From NCBI RefSeq assembly GCF_943373825.1, contig NZ_CALSBP010000002.1:434001-498000 (forward strand): DNA of 64,000 nucleotides, read 5' to 3'. Under the pieces are notes generated by a model. That model worked only from the letters and a program-made list of their open reading frames with translations, was not told where the DNA came from and searched no databases. The translations under genes were made by a program, and so were the position numbers. This DNA comes from Aquimarina spinulae. Its GTDB lineage: Bacteria; Bacteroidota; Bacteroidia; Flavobacteriales; Flavobacteriaceae. This document shows, piece by piece, positions 27,800-37,001 of the stretch (position 1 is the stretch's first letter; each line of letters begins with the position of its first letter).

Positions 27800-29500
27800 A
27801 TGAAAAAAGTAGTATTAAATTGTCTGGCCATATTAAGTATTTCTTCAATTTTTGCGCAATCTGAAATAAACGATGTTAAGCAAACCGGCAAATCCAACAG
27901 CTTAACTATATCTCAACACGGTGCTCCAAAAGTTCTAAACGTCACTCAAGTTGGAGATAAAAATACATCAGAAATCATTCAAGGACATAAAGAAGATCCA
28001 TCTGTAGATGGAATAATTATTCAGACCCAAAATGGCAATCAAAATAAAGCATTTATCTCACAAATGGGAGGATACAATAAAATCTACCAGACCCAAAACG
28101 GAGATATGAACACTGCTAATGCTTCTCAAGGTTTTGTATCCAACTTCAATCATATTAAACAAATACAAAATGGAACAAGCAATACAGTTACAGCTACTAC
28201 TAAAAACTATTCTTTAGGAAGCCAAATCAAACAAGATCAAAGCGGAAATGAAAATAACGCAGAAGCAATAAGTTTTGGTGCAAGCACTATACTTCAAATG
28301 CAAAATGGTGTCGCTAATACAGCTTTTGTCAAATCTTCGGGTAATCAAGGAGATATTAAACAAAACCAAACCGGATCAAATAATAAAGCTACTGTGAATC
28401 AAAGTAGAAATAATAACGTTATTCAAACCCAAGAAGGAGAAGAAAACGACAGTAATGTAACGCAAAAAGGTAGTGGAAACGAAATTTCACAAGATCAAAA
28501 GGGTTCTTATAACATTACAATTGCATCACAAGACGAACAAACAAATAGCATACTACAAAGCCAAGATGGACAAGAAAATTACAATAACATAGAACAATCT
28601 GGAAGCTTTAATAACACTAGAACAAGTCAAATAGGCGAAAAAAACTCTGTTGTTATAAAACAATCAGGCCTTACTAATTACATTAATAGTAATCAGAATG
28701 GAGAACTAAACGGTGTGATTATAAAGCAAAAAGGAGATACAAATCAAATCACCCAAACCCAAGACGGAAACGAAAATCAATCTAATATTGAACAAAACAA
28801 TGGAGGGAATAATATAATTTCTCAAAAGCAAATAGGTATTAACAATTCTGCTACTTCAACACAAAACGATGGGGCTATTAATGTTATTTCGCAAACTCAA
28901 AACGGGGTAGAAAATACTATTTTCACAATACAAGAAGGTGGTGAAAAAAATGAAGCAATAGCTGTGCAAAATGGAGACAAGAACTCTATTACTCAAATTC
29001 AAAACAAAGGAAATAATAACCTAATTACAGCTAAACAAGAAAGTACTCAAGGAAACCGTATTAATCAAACCCAAAATGGAGAAAAAAATAGCAGTTTTGC
29101 TTCTCAAAAGAATGGATTGTATAATGAAATCCAACAAACCCAAACCGGATTAAACAACTCTTTAGAAGCGACACAACATAATTCTTCTTATGATATTATT
29201 AAACAAACCCAAATTGGAAACACTAATATTGCTGAAGCGATACAAGGAGAAGACAGCCTCTTTTCGGTAAGCAATACGATTATACAAATTCAGGAAGGAA
29301 ATGAGAACAATGTTCTTAGTATTCAAAATGGGATAGAAAACAATATAGAAAGTACTCAAATAGGAGAATTAAACACTGTAAACACTACTCAAATTGGAGA
29401 ATTAAATACTATAATTCATTCTCAATCGGGTAAAGGGTTATCCAGTATATTATTACAAAATGGAGAAAGTAATTCTATTATATTCTCTCAGAACAAATAA
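27800..29500 (+). CDS. Curlin-repeat amyloid-like secreted protein
   Basis: The 566-residue product has a signal peptide (ends near SIFAQS) and is otherwise built almost wholly of degenerate curlin repeats. About thirty QxGxxN units occur, for example QNGNQN, QIGEKN, QNGELN and QIGELN, at roughly half the usual 22-23-residue curlin period. The spacing alternates Q-rich and S/T/N-rich strands. CsgA has five repeats and this has many more, so the fibre unit would be much longer. No csgE, csgF, csgG or csgB gene is adjacent, so export must depend on genes elsewhere. The N/Q-rich composition with few aromatics fits a functional amyloid. Confidence 0.85.
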   Translation: MKKVVLNCLAILSISSIFAQSEINDVKQTGKSNSLTISQHGAPKVLNVTQVGDKNTSEIIQGHKEDPSVDGIIIQTQNGNQNKAFISQMGGYNKIYQTQNGDMNTANASQGFVSNFNHIKQIQNGTSNTVTATTKNYSLGSQIKQDQSGNENNAEAISFGASTILQMQNGVANTAFVKSSGNQGDIKQNQTGSNNKATVNQSRNNNVIQTQEGEENDSNVTQKGSGNEISQDQKGSYNITIASQDEQTNSILQSQDGQENYNNIEQSGSFNNTRTSQIGEKNSVVIKQSGLTNYINSNQNGELNGVIIKQKGDTNQITQTQDGNENQSNIEQNNGGNNIISQKQIGINNSATSTQNDGAINVISQTQNGVENTIFTIQEGGEKNEAIAVQNGDKNSITQIQNKGNNNLITAKQESTQGNRINQTQNGEKNSSFASQKNGLYNEIQQTQTGLNNSLEATQHNSSYDIIKQTQIGNTNIAEAIQGEDSLFSVSNTIIQIQEGNENNVLSIQNGIENNIESTQIGELNTVNTTQIGELNTIIHSQSGKGLSSILLQNGESNSIIFSQNK

Positions 29501-29513
29501 TTTATTACTTTAA

Positions 29514-29566
29514 AAAATACAGAAAGGTCAAAAAGCAGGTGCAGCTTTTTGACCTTTCTGTATTTT
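29514..29566. terminator. Bidirectional intrinsic terminator
   Basis: A perfect 23-bp stem (29514-29536 with 29544-29566) with a 7-nt loop lies between two convergent genes, with A/T tracts on both flanks. It is the strongest hairpin in the window. Confidence 0.9.
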
Positions 29567-29593
29567 ATTAAAACAACTGACTTGACTCCTAAA

Positions 29594-30343
29594 TTAACAA
29601 CAGTCTCTTTCAATATAAACGTAAATATCCTCTAACTCTATTTTTGAGAGTAATTTTAGTTGTTTTTTTTCAAATAGTTTGTCAAGATTATGTAGTGGCG
29701 TGGTTAAGTCTTCTGTTTTATAGTTTTTATAATCTACAAAACGTATTCTGTTTATACTTCTTGGATTATAAGCTTCTCTAAACCGTATTCCTCCTCCATT
29801 CACGGCATATTTATATGCTAGATAATCTACGGTAAAGTTCTCCTTATGGATCCAGTACATAAACTCATCTTCAAAATCGGTTCCGCCGCCTTCTTGATCA
29901 AAAGTTACTTTAATTTTATAATACAAAACTCCATTGATAACCGATTCACCAACTAGTTTTTTATGTACTGCCGGAGCATTAAGCCCATACGGAAGGCTTG
30001 CAAAATAATGTACAGAATTTACTCCGTCACTTATTTTTGTGACCAAAGAATCTGCAACTGCCACCGGGCAATTTTCTATAGTTCTTTTCAAACCAGAATT
30101 ACTTATCACATCATGAGTTACCCCTTTAGATCCTTTTACAAATCTCTCTAATTCATACACTCCTTCTCCTCTTTTACTTCGATATTGTTTCCCTCTAAAA
30201 ACGAAATGTATAATGGCTCTATCATAATTGGCCCCTCCTGCCTTCTCTATTGTTTTATCTACTATTTCCTGAGCAGAAAACTGAGCAAAAGCAGTAGTAA
30301 CAGAAGAAAAAACAAATACTAATACTATAAAATAACGTTGCAT
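29594..30343 (-). CDS. Exported protein, DUF6503-like
   Basis: The 249-residue product has a signal peptide ending AFAQFS. The mature protein starts AQEIVDKTIEKAGGANYDRA and continues with regular antiparallel strands (FVFRGKQYRSKRGEGVYEL), a pattern typical of DUF6503 / LolA-like half-barrel proteins in Flavobacteriia. The end is Cys-Cys, which is unusual but plausible. Function is unknown. The family call is from memory of the pattern and should be treated as likely but not certain. Confidence 0.65.
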   Translation of the reverse strand: MQRYFIVLVFVFSSVTTAFAQFSAQEIVDKTIEKAGGANYDRAIIHFVFRGKQYRSKRGEGVYELERFVKGSKGVTHDVISNSGLKRTIENCPVAVADSLVTKISDGVNSVHYFASLPYGLNAPAVHKKLVGESVINGVLYYKIKVTFDQEGGGTDFEDEFMYWIHKENFTVDYLAYKYAVNGGGIRFREAYNPRSINRIRFVDYKNYKTEDLTTPLHNLDKLFEKKQLKLLSKIELEDIYVYIERDCC

Positions 30344-30552
30344 AAAAATCGCTTTAAAAAACTAAATTAATCTTTCTCTTTTCATTAATTGTAACAATTT
30401 TGTTAAACTAAATAACAGATACAACTAATTATTTTTTTAGACGAAAACCCAGTTTTATACTTACTCTATAAATGTGAATTGAAGATTGTTTTTTTTTAAT
30501 TTTAACGAAAAGATAATTATTTTGCAATACCTAACCTCAAAATGAGAATGCT

Positions 30553-30909
30553 ATGAAATATATAATCTTACTGTTAACTTGTTTTACCATTCAATATGGT
30601 TTCGCTCAGGATGCGAGTACTTATGAAAGTACCACAAAGACTTTTCTAGAAAATTATAATGCACAAGATGTAAATGCAATTTTTGAGATGTATACCTCAG
30701 AAATGCAAGAAAGTATGACAAAAGAGGGAGTGTCTAATTTTATAAATGGTTGTTATGGGCAATTTGGCAATATGAAAAATATAGCTTTTGTTGAGACCGC
30801 CGAAGGGGTTTATAGTTATAAAGTAGCATTTGACAAAGCAATTTTAGGGATGGACCTTCAACTTAATGCTGATGGTAAGATTTCAACAATACAATTTCAA
30901 GAGCTATAA
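30553..30909 (+). CDS. Small exported protein, DUF3887-like
   Basis: The product has 118 residues, a signal peptide ending GFAQDA, and then a compact alpha/beta domain (TFLENYNAQDVNAIFEMYTSEM, ITTQ-like last strand). This resembles the DUF3887 group, which has the cystatin/NTF2-like fold. No active site can be named. It precedes smpB, from which it is separated by a hairpin terminator. Confidence 0.6.
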   Translation: MKYIILLLTCFTIQYGFAQDASTYESTTKTFLENYNAQDVNAIFEMYTSEMQESMTKEGVSNFINGCYGQFGNMKNIAFVETAEGVYSYKVAFDKAILGMDLQLNADGKISTIQFQEL

Positions 30910-30938
30910 AAAGTATTTAGAATATTCGTTTTTTGTTT

Positions 30939-30969
30939 AAAGCTTTCTTTCAAGAAAGCTTTGTACTTT
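30939..30969 (+). terminator. Intrinsic terminator upstream of smpB
   Basis: AAAGCTTTCT/AGAAAGCTTT (30939-30948 with 30953-30962) with a 4-nt loop, followed by GTACTTTTG. The T-tract overlaps the predicted smpB -7 box. Confidence 0.65.
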
Positions 30970-30971
30970 TG
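30964..30971 (+). promoter_or_regulatory. Predicted smpB promoter -7 element
   Basis: TACTTTTG matches TAnnTTTG and leaves a leader of about 27 nt before the ATG at 31005. Confidence 0.5.
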
Positions 30972-31004
30972 TAAGCGTTTACAAAAGTATTTCGGAATAC
31001 CCAT

Positions 31005-31463
31005 ATGAATCCAAATAAAATCAACATATTAAACCGTAAGGCCAAATTTGAATATGAATTCCTGGACAAATATACCGCGGGAATCAAACTCGTTGGCACA
31101 GAAATAAAGGCTATAAGAGAAGGAAAAGCAAATATTGCGGAGAGTTTCTGTGAGTTTAATAACAATGAATTATTTGTTATTAATATGCACATAGAAGAGT
31201 ATTCTCATGCCACCTATTTTAATCATAATCCCAAAAGTGAACGAAAACTATTACTCAACAAAAAGGAGTTAAAAAAACTTGAAAAAGAAGTAAAAAACTC
31301 TGGATTAACCATTATACCCACCCGATTATTCATAAATGATCGTGGATTGGCAAAGCTTAATATTGTCCTTGCACGTGGTAAAAAGATGTATGATAAACGA
31401 GAAACAATTAAAGACAGGGATAATAAAAGAAATCTTGATCGTATCAAAAAAGAATATAAGTAA
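31005..31463 (+). CDS. smpB: SsrA-binding protein SmpB
   Basis: This protein binds tmRNA and brings it to stalled ribosomes for trans-translation. The 152 residues contain the OB-fold signatures KFEYEFLDKYTAGIKLVGTEIKAIREGKANI, the INMHIEEYSHATYFNHNP strand, RLLLNKKEL and the basic C-terminal tail (RDNKRNLDRIKKEYK). The gene for tmRNA (ssrA) is not in the window. Confidence 0.97.
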   Translation: MNPNKINILNRKAKFEYEFLDKYTAGIKLVGTEIKAIREGKANIAESFCEFNNNELFVINMHIEEYSHATYFNHNPKSERKLLLNKKELKKLEKEVKNSGLTIIPTRLFINDRGLAKLNIVLARGKKMYDKRETIKDRDNKRNLDRIKKEYK

Positions 31464-31611
31464 TTATACATTTTCGAAAATAATAAACAATCCATGAATC
31501 AACCCGATATAATATACCACAAAAAAATTATTTTCGATTCTTCCTATAGTATTTATCAAAATAGAATGACTAAGTAATTAACCCTATATTCATCGCTTTC
31601 GCAGATTACAC

Positions 31612-33024
31612 ATGGTATTTAGTAGCGCTTATTTTTTACTTCTTTTCTTCCCTTTAACATTACTATTATATTTTATTGTTCCTAAAAAGTATAGAAACCT
31701 GGTATTACTTATAGCCAGTATCTATTTTTATACCTACGGCGAGAAACTCTTGGTACTTGTAATGTTGTTTTCTACTTTGGTTGATTACAAGTGCGGCATC
31801 CTAATTGAAGAAGGGAAGCGAAAACTTGGTTTAAGAATCTCTATTCTCACAAATTTAGTAACACTTGGGATTTTCAAATATTTCAATTTTGCTATCGATA
31901 ATTTATACGCTGTATTAGACTTACTTCAAATAGACTCTAGCAGTTTACATAACATTCCAGAAGTTGTGTTACCATTAGGGATTAGTTTTTATGTTTTTCA
32001 AACCATGTCATACACTATAGACGTTTATAGAGGAAATATAAAGGCTAATAGAAGTTTACTAGAATTTGCCACTTATGTAACCATGTTCCCCCAATTAGTT
32101 GCAGGACCTATTGTTCGGTATATCGATATTCAGCGAGAAATAGCCAACAGAGAAGTCAGCATTTTTAGTTTTGCCAAAGGTTTAGAACGTTTTATAATAG
32201 GGTTATTCAAAAAAATGATTATTGCCAATACTTTTGCTCGAATAGCAGATAGTATTTTTACAGAAAGCGGAGGTGATGTTTCAACATATTATGCCTGGTT
32301 AGGTGTTATTTCCTATGCTTTTCAGATTTATTATGATTTTTCTGGCTACTCAGATATGGCGATTGGATTAGGCAAAATGTTTGGTTTTAATTTTTTAGAA
32401 AACTTTAATTATCCGTATATATCAAAAAGCATTCAAGAATTTTGGAGACGATGGCATATATCGCTTTCTACCTGGTTCAAAGATTATCTATACATTCCTC
32501 TGGGAGGTAACAGAAAAGGTAAATATCGAACTTATGTAAACTTATTTATCGTATTCTTTATTACCGGTTTATGGCATGGTTCTGAATGGAATTTTGTAAT
32601 CTGGGGGCTATTTCATGGTGTATTTATAGTAATAGAAAGAATTGGTTTTAATAAAATTTTAGAAAAAGCCTGGAAACCTTTACGACATCTCTACACATTG
32701 CTAATCATACTTGTTGGTTGGGTTTTATTTAGAGCTGATACTCTTGAGCAGGCTATTAAATACCTAAAGACAATGTTTATTTATAACAAAGGGAATGCTT
32801 CTGTAAATGATTTTATAACATATTTTAATTATAACACCGAACTCCTATTTACCTGTATATTAGCACTTATCTTTGCAATACCTACATATCCTTATTTTGA
32901 AAAAAAACTAAAAAACCCAAAGCTTCTACCTTTTAGATATATTAATATTTTAATACTTCTTATATTATCTATTATATATATAGCTGCTGATTCTTATAAT
33001 CCTTTTATCTATTTTAGATTTTAA
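31612..33024 (+). CDS. MBOAT-family O-acyltransferase (AlgI-like)
   Basis: The 470-residue membrane protein has about ten membrane segments and the MBOAT signatures: QEFWRRWHISLSTWFKDYLYIPLGG around residues 275-299, then TGLWHGSEWNF and WGLFHG with the conserved H322 and H335. AlgI-type enzymes move acyl groups across the inner membrane onto periplasmic polymers. The next gene, 3 bp downstream, encodes an AlgJ-like protein, which is the usual partner. The acceptor (exopolysaccharide, lipid or other glycan) is unknown and no alginate genes are near. Confidence 0.93.
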   Translation: MVFSSAYFLLLFFPLTLLLYFIVPKKYRNLVLLIASIYFYTYGEKLLVLVMLFSTLVDYKCGILIEEGKRKLGLRISILTNLVTLGIFKYFNFAIDNLYAVLDLLQIDSSSLHNIPEVVLPLGISFYVFQTMSYTIDVYRGNIKANRSLLEFATYVTMFPQLVAGPIVRYIDIQREIANREVSIFSFAKGLERFIIGLFKKMIIANTFARIADSIFTESGGDVSTYYAWLGVISYAFQIYYDFSGYSDMAIGLGKMFGFNFLENFNYPYISKSIQEFWRRWHISLSTWFKDYLYIPLGGNRKGKYRTYVNLFIVFFITGLWHGSEWNFVIWGLFHGVFIVIERIGFNKILEKAWKPLRHLYTLLIILVGWVLFRADTLEQAIKYLKTMFIYNKGNASVNDFITYFNYNTELLFTCILALIFAIPTYPYFEKKLKNPKLLPFRYINILILLILSIIYIAADSYNPFIYFRF

Positions 33025-33027
33025 AAA

Positions 33028-34089
33028 ATGAAAAGAAAAATTACGATTTCCTTTATAATTATTTGTGTCGCTATTATTTCGACACCTTTTATCCTGGTTA
33101 ATCTAAGGATAAAGGTTGATCCGCTTAAAGAAAATGAAAAAAAAATCAGCTTAAATTTTAAACGAAACTTCCCTTTAAAATCTGATTTACTGAAAATTTA
33201 CACCAATTTTAAAACCAATATTCTGAATGTAAATCCAATTCCCAACAAAGTTATTGAAACAGAAAATGAGTGGAAATTTTTAGGAAATAATTTTAGTAAT
33301 GCACTATCAGAATCAAAAGGTTTGGTCGTATTCACCAAAAAAGAATTAGCTTCTTTAAAAAAATTTTTAATTCTGAAAAAAGAATGGCTTAAAGAAAGAA
33401 ATATTGCCTTTTATATTGCAATAGCACCCAATAAGCATACTATTCATAGTGATATGATTAAAATAAAAAAATATGAAAGAAACACAAAACTTCAACAATT
33501 AGACTCTTTATGTAAGATTATTGATGTTAACTTTATAAATTTAGGGGCAAATTTCCCTAAAGGAAATGATACAATTTTGTATCACAAAACAGATACTCAT
33601 TGGAATGGCTATGCTGGATTTTATGCCTACCAATCTAGTATGAATTTTATAACTCGAGACTTTAAAAAAACCATATTTGGCCAATACAAACTGGATAATA
33701 TGGAAGCATATGTAGAAGATAACAAAATTGGTGATCTAAACAATATGCTAATGAATAATAAGACGGAAGATTTTATTCATCTAAAATTTAAAACTCCCGA
33801 AAAAGCAATAGAGCAAACAGATCAATTAACAGTACCTATCGGTTACCATAATGCGGATAGGCTTTATGAAAAACGTTTCCAAAATGCATCTTCCAATAAC
33901 AACCTCAAAATATTAGTTTTTCACGATTCCTTCTTTCCTTATTATGAAAAATATTTTAGTGAAACCTTTAATCATTCTGTTTTTATCTGGAATCACAAAT
34001 TCGATAAAGATGTGATCGAAATAGAAAAACCAAACATTCTATATCATGAAATTGTAGAAAGAGATATAGATGTTTTATTAAATCGATAA
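33028..34089 (+). CDS. AlgJ/AlgX-like SGNH acyltransferase partner
   Basis: The 353-residue protein has one N-terminal membrane anchor (about 7-28) and an SGNH-like periplasmic domain. The Asp-His part of the triad is in KTDTHWNG (D189, H191), as in AlgJ and AlgX, and the serine is probably in FHDSFFPYYEKYF near residue 301. It lies 3 bp after the MBOAT gene, so the two form a pair for polymer acylation. Its own substrate cannot be named. Confidence 0.85.
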   Translation: MKRKITISFIIICVAIISTPFILVNLRIKVDPLKENEKKISLNFKRNFPLKSDLLKIYTNFKTNILNVNPIPNKVIETENEWKFLGNNFSNALSESKGLVVFTKKELASLKKFLILKKEWLKERNIAFYIAIAPNKHTIHSDMIKIKKYERNTKLQQLDSLCKIIDVNFINLGANFPKGNDTILYHKTDTHWNGYAGFYAYQSSMNFITRDFKKTIFGQYKLDNMEAYVEDNKIGDLNNMLMNNKTEDFIHLKFKTPEKAIEQTDQLTVPIGYHNADRLYEKRFQNASSNNNLKILVFHDSFFPYYEKYFSETFNHSVFIWNHKFDKDVIEIEKPNILYHEIVERDIDVLLNR

Positions 34090-34136
34090 CTTCACAATTA
34101 AAATAAGCTATTTTATTCGCGTAATCACCTTCTTAA

Positions 34137-35156
34137 TTAAGTATCACTTAGTAGTTCTTCTATTATTTTCTTTACCGAAATCGAATCGACTATAGACAAT
34201 AGAGAATAAATTTCATCACATTTTTTAATATTATAATAGTCTGCCAGATATTTTATCAAATTGATATCTTCTAATAAAACTGCTTGATGAAAAGCTGTAA
34301 AACCATCATTATCTACTAAGTATAAGTTTGCTTTTTCTTCAATAAAGAATTCTATTAAACTTCTATTTTCTTTACTCACACTTGAAATCAAAGGCGTCGA
34401 TCCTCTATATTTTTCACTTCGAACATTAATATTTGCTCCCTTCTGCAATAAAATTTTAGCCATTTCTACAGATTGCACCATGAGTAATATAGGATTTTCT
34501 TCTGTTATGGATTCAATTCCATTATCGAATAATAATTCTACTAATTCAAAAAAATCGTTATTTACTGCATTCTGTAGGGGAGCTAGAGATGAATTGGGTA
34601 AACCATTAGGATTTGCTCCTCTATCTATCAAAAACTTCGCAATTGTTACTCCGGGTAGAATATCATATTCTTTTTTTCTATCTCTTATTCGATATGGCTC
34701 TGTGCAATAATTTAGAAAAGGCACATCTAATCCTTCATGCATATCAAGATCAATACCTGTATCAATCAATATTTTTGCAATTTCCATATGATCTCCTTCA
34801 ATTGCTATTTTCAAGGTTGCCTGCAAACCTTCATCTGCTCCATTTTCTAATAAAAATTCAACTACTTTTTCATCCCCTTTTCGAGCTGCATGCTCTATTG
34901 GTAAAAAAATATCGCACTCTACATTTACATCTACATTATAAGACCGCAGAAGTTTCACAACCTCTAACCTTTCTTCTTTTTTCCAGGAAGAAATAACTCT
35001 ATAAAGTATAGTTTCAAAAGGGTATTCAGGCTCCTGATAATTAACATCTGCTCCTTCTTCTAATAACAATTTAATTTTTGTTATGTCATCAGAGCTATAC
35101 TTTCTTTTGTCTACAAGCTCAAATAATTCTATTGTGATTGGTTTCTGTCCTTCCAT
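34137..35156 (-). CDS. Ankyrin-repeat protein
   Basis: The 339-residue protein has no signal peptide and consists of ankyrin repeats (for example EGADVNYQEPEYP, NGADEGLQATLKIAIEGDHMEIAKILIDTG, GANPNGLPNSSLAPLQNAVNNDFFELVELL, GSTPLISSVSKENRSLIEFF). I count at least seven. It is a protein-interaction scaffold in the cytoplasm. It is convergent with the AlgJ-like gene and lies just downstream of pcm on the minus strand with a 45-bp gap. Confidence 0.9.
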   Translation of the reverse strand: MEGQKPITIELFELVDKRKYSSDDITKIKLLLEEGADVNYQEPEYPFETILYRVISSWKKEERLEVVKLLRSYNVDVNVECDIFLPIEHAARKGDEKVVEFLLENGADEGLQATLKIAIEGDHMEIAKILIDTGIDLDMHEGLDVPFLNYCTEPYRIRDRKKEYDILPGVTIAKFLIDRGANPNGLPNSSLAPLQNAVNNDFFELVELLFDNGIESITEENPILLMVQSVEMAKILLQKGANINVRSEKYRGSTPLISSVSKENRSLIEFFIEEKANLYLVDNDGFTAFHQAVLLEDINLIKYLADYYNIKKCDEIYSLLSIVDSISVKKIIEELLSDT

Positions 35157-35201
35157 AACACTAATTTTTAAAAGAATATTATTTTAATACTTATTCCTTT
35201 T

Positions 35202-35843
35202 CTAATTTTTATCTTCTAACAAAGGAACAAATCTAAACTCTCCAAATTCTCGTTTTTCGAACTCTGTTTCGCTTTTACGAATAAAAAGTGTCATTATTTG
35301 TACATCCTCTCCTACCGGGATTACTAGACGGCCATTAATTTGTAGTTGGCCTAATAATGGTTTTGGAACAAAAGGAGCTCCTGCTGTTACTATAATTCCA
35401 TTGTACGGCGCATGCTCTGCTAGGCCTTTATATCCATCTCCAAACGACAAGTGTTTTGGTCTATATCCAAGTTTAGACAAAAACAATTTTGTTTTTTTAA
35501 ACAATTCTTTTTGACGTTCTATACTATACACTTTTGATCCCATCTCGCATAAAACTGCAGTCTGGTATCCCGAACCAGTGCCAATTTCTAACACCTTGTC
35601 TCCTTTTTTTATTTCCAATAATTCTGTTTGAAACGCTACAGTATAGGGTTGAGAAATGGTTTGATCTGCTGCTATCGGAAAAGCTTTATCCTGATATGCG
35701 TGATCTTCAAAACCAGAATCCATAAATAAGTGTCTGGGTATCTTTCCAATAGCAGATAACACCGTTTTATTTTTGATTCCTTTTTTAATCAATACATCTA
35801 CTAATTGTTTTCTTTTTCCGGCATGTCTAAGGGTATCTTTCAC
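35202..35843 (-). CDS. pcm: Protein-L-isoaspartate O-methyltransferase
   Basis: The enzyme repairs isoaspartyl residues in ageing proteins with S-adenosylmethionine. The 213 residues show the family N-terminus with a conserved IPRHLFMD, the substrate motif AFPIAADQTISQPYTVAF, and the SAM site VLEIGTGSGYQTAVL (about 83-97). It is often found near smpB in Flavobacteriia. The MBOAT, AlgJ-like and ankyrin genes now separate them here, which suggests a local insertion; that is inference. Confidence 0.95.
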   Translation of the reverse strand: MKDTLRHAGKRKQLVDVLIKKGIKNKTVLSAIGKIPRHLFMDSGFEDHAYQDKAFPIAADQTISQPYTVAFQTELLEIKKGDKVLEIGTGSGYQTAVLCEMGSKVYSIERQKELFKKTKLFLSKLGYRPKHLSFGDGYKGLAEHAPYNGIIVTAGAPFVPKPLLGQLQINGRLVIPVGEDVQIMTLFIRKSETEFEKREFGEFRFVPLLEDKN

Positions 35844-35969
35844 TATTCTAAGGGTTATTTAGCAGGCTAAAATTACATAAAGATTTTAAAGATTTGCAAA
35901 CTATTTCTTTCTTCGAACTAAAATTTTGCATTTTAGATATAATTAGGATTTAAAATTTATAAATAATAC

Positions 35970-35977
35970 TATTTTTG
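35970..35977 (+). promoter_or_regulatory. Predicted -7 element for the Gfo/Idh gene
   Basis: TATTTTTG matches TAnnTTTG, 18 bp before the ATG at 35995, which implies a very short leader. Confidence 0.45.
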
Positions 35978-35994
35978 TGTAAAATCAATATATT

Positions 35995-36960
35995 ATGCTC
36001 AAAGCCGGAGTACTCGGTGCGGGACACCTTGGTAAAATCCATTTACGTCTTCTACAACAATCAGAAAATTATGACCTTATAGGTTTCTACGATGCTAGCG
36101 AAATTCAAGCTAAATCCATAGTAGAAGAATTTGGTTATCAACTCTTTAACTCTATTGAAGAATTAATTGATGCTGTAGATGTAGTTGATATTGTTACCCC
36201 AACTTTTGCTCATTTTGATGTAGCTAAGCAAGCAATAAAAGCAGGCAAACACGTCTTTATAGAAAAACCAATTACTAATACTGTAGCAGAAGCCCAACAA
36301 CTTATTGATTTGGCAAATGCGCATCATGTAAAAGGACAAGTAGGACATGTAGAACGTTTTAATCCTGCATACACTGCAGTCGCCAGTAAGATTGACAATC
36401 CAATGTTTATCGAATCTCACAGATTAGCAGAATTTAACCCCAGGGGTACAGATGTCCCTGTAGTTCTTGATCTTATGATTCATGATATAGATGCTATACT
36501 AAGTGTAGTGCACTCTGAAGTAAAACATATTAGTGCCAGTGGAGTATCTGTAATTAGTGAAACTCCTGATATCGCTAATGCTAGAATAGAATTTGAAAAT
36601 GGTTGTGTAGCTAACCTTACTGCCAGTAGAATTTCTCTTAAGAATATGCGAAAATCCAGGTTTTTTCAGCGCGATGCCTATATCTCGGTTGATTTCTTTG
36701 AAAAAAAATGCGAGGTCGTAAAGATGAAAGATGCCCCCGAAAGTCCAGATGATTTTGCTATGATATTGCAAAATGCTGAAGGTGTGAAAAAACAAATTTA
36801 TTTTGACAACCCTAATGTTCCTTCTAATAATGCAATATTAGATGAATTAGACACCTTTGCAGAAGCCATAAAAAATGATACTACACCTGTAGTATCGCTG
36901 GAGCAAGGAAAAAAAGCATTAGAAGTTGCCTTAAAAATCATTGATTGCTTTACTCATTAA
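35995..36960 (+). CDS. Gfo/Idh/MocA-family oxidoreductase
   Basis: The 321-residue dehydrogenase has an N-terminal Rossmann fold (GVLGAGHLGKIHL), the EKPITNT motif with the catalytic-type Lys-Pro at about residue 91, and a C-terminal beta-sheet substrate domain with DLMIHDIDAIL. It uses NAD(P) and oxidises or reduces a sugar or cyclitol. The substrate is unknown. It precedes hbd by 41 bp. Confidence 0.93.
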   Translation: MLKAGVLGAGHLGKIHLRLLQQSENYDLIGFYDASEIQAKSIVEEFGYQLFNSIEELIDAVDVVDIVTPTFAHFDVAKQAIKAGKHVFIEKPITNTVAEAQQLIDLANAHHVKGQVGHVERFNPAYTAVASKIDNPMFIESHRLAEFNPRGTDVPVVLDLMIHDIDAILSVVHSEVKHISASGVSVISETPDIANARIEFENGCVANLTASRISLKNMRKSRFFQRDAYISVDFFEKKCEVVKMKDAPESPDDFAMILQNAEGVKKQIYFDNPNVPSNNAILDELDTFAEAIKNDTTPVVSLEQGKKALEVALKIIDCFTH

Positions 36961-37001
36961 AAACAAAATTTACACATATACATCAAATAAACAATATACA
37001 T

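Noticed and set aside
27800..29500. Repeat region looked at as a CRISPR-like or DNA tandem array
   Set aside because: The repeats are at protein level (curlin motifs) in one long frame. DNA copies are degenerate and there are no constant spacers.
36945..37001. An upstream ATG for the hydroxyacyl-CoA dehydrogenase
   Set aside because: It overlaps the preceding gene and adds 19 residues not part of the Rossmann fold. The ATG at 37002 begins the fold exactly.
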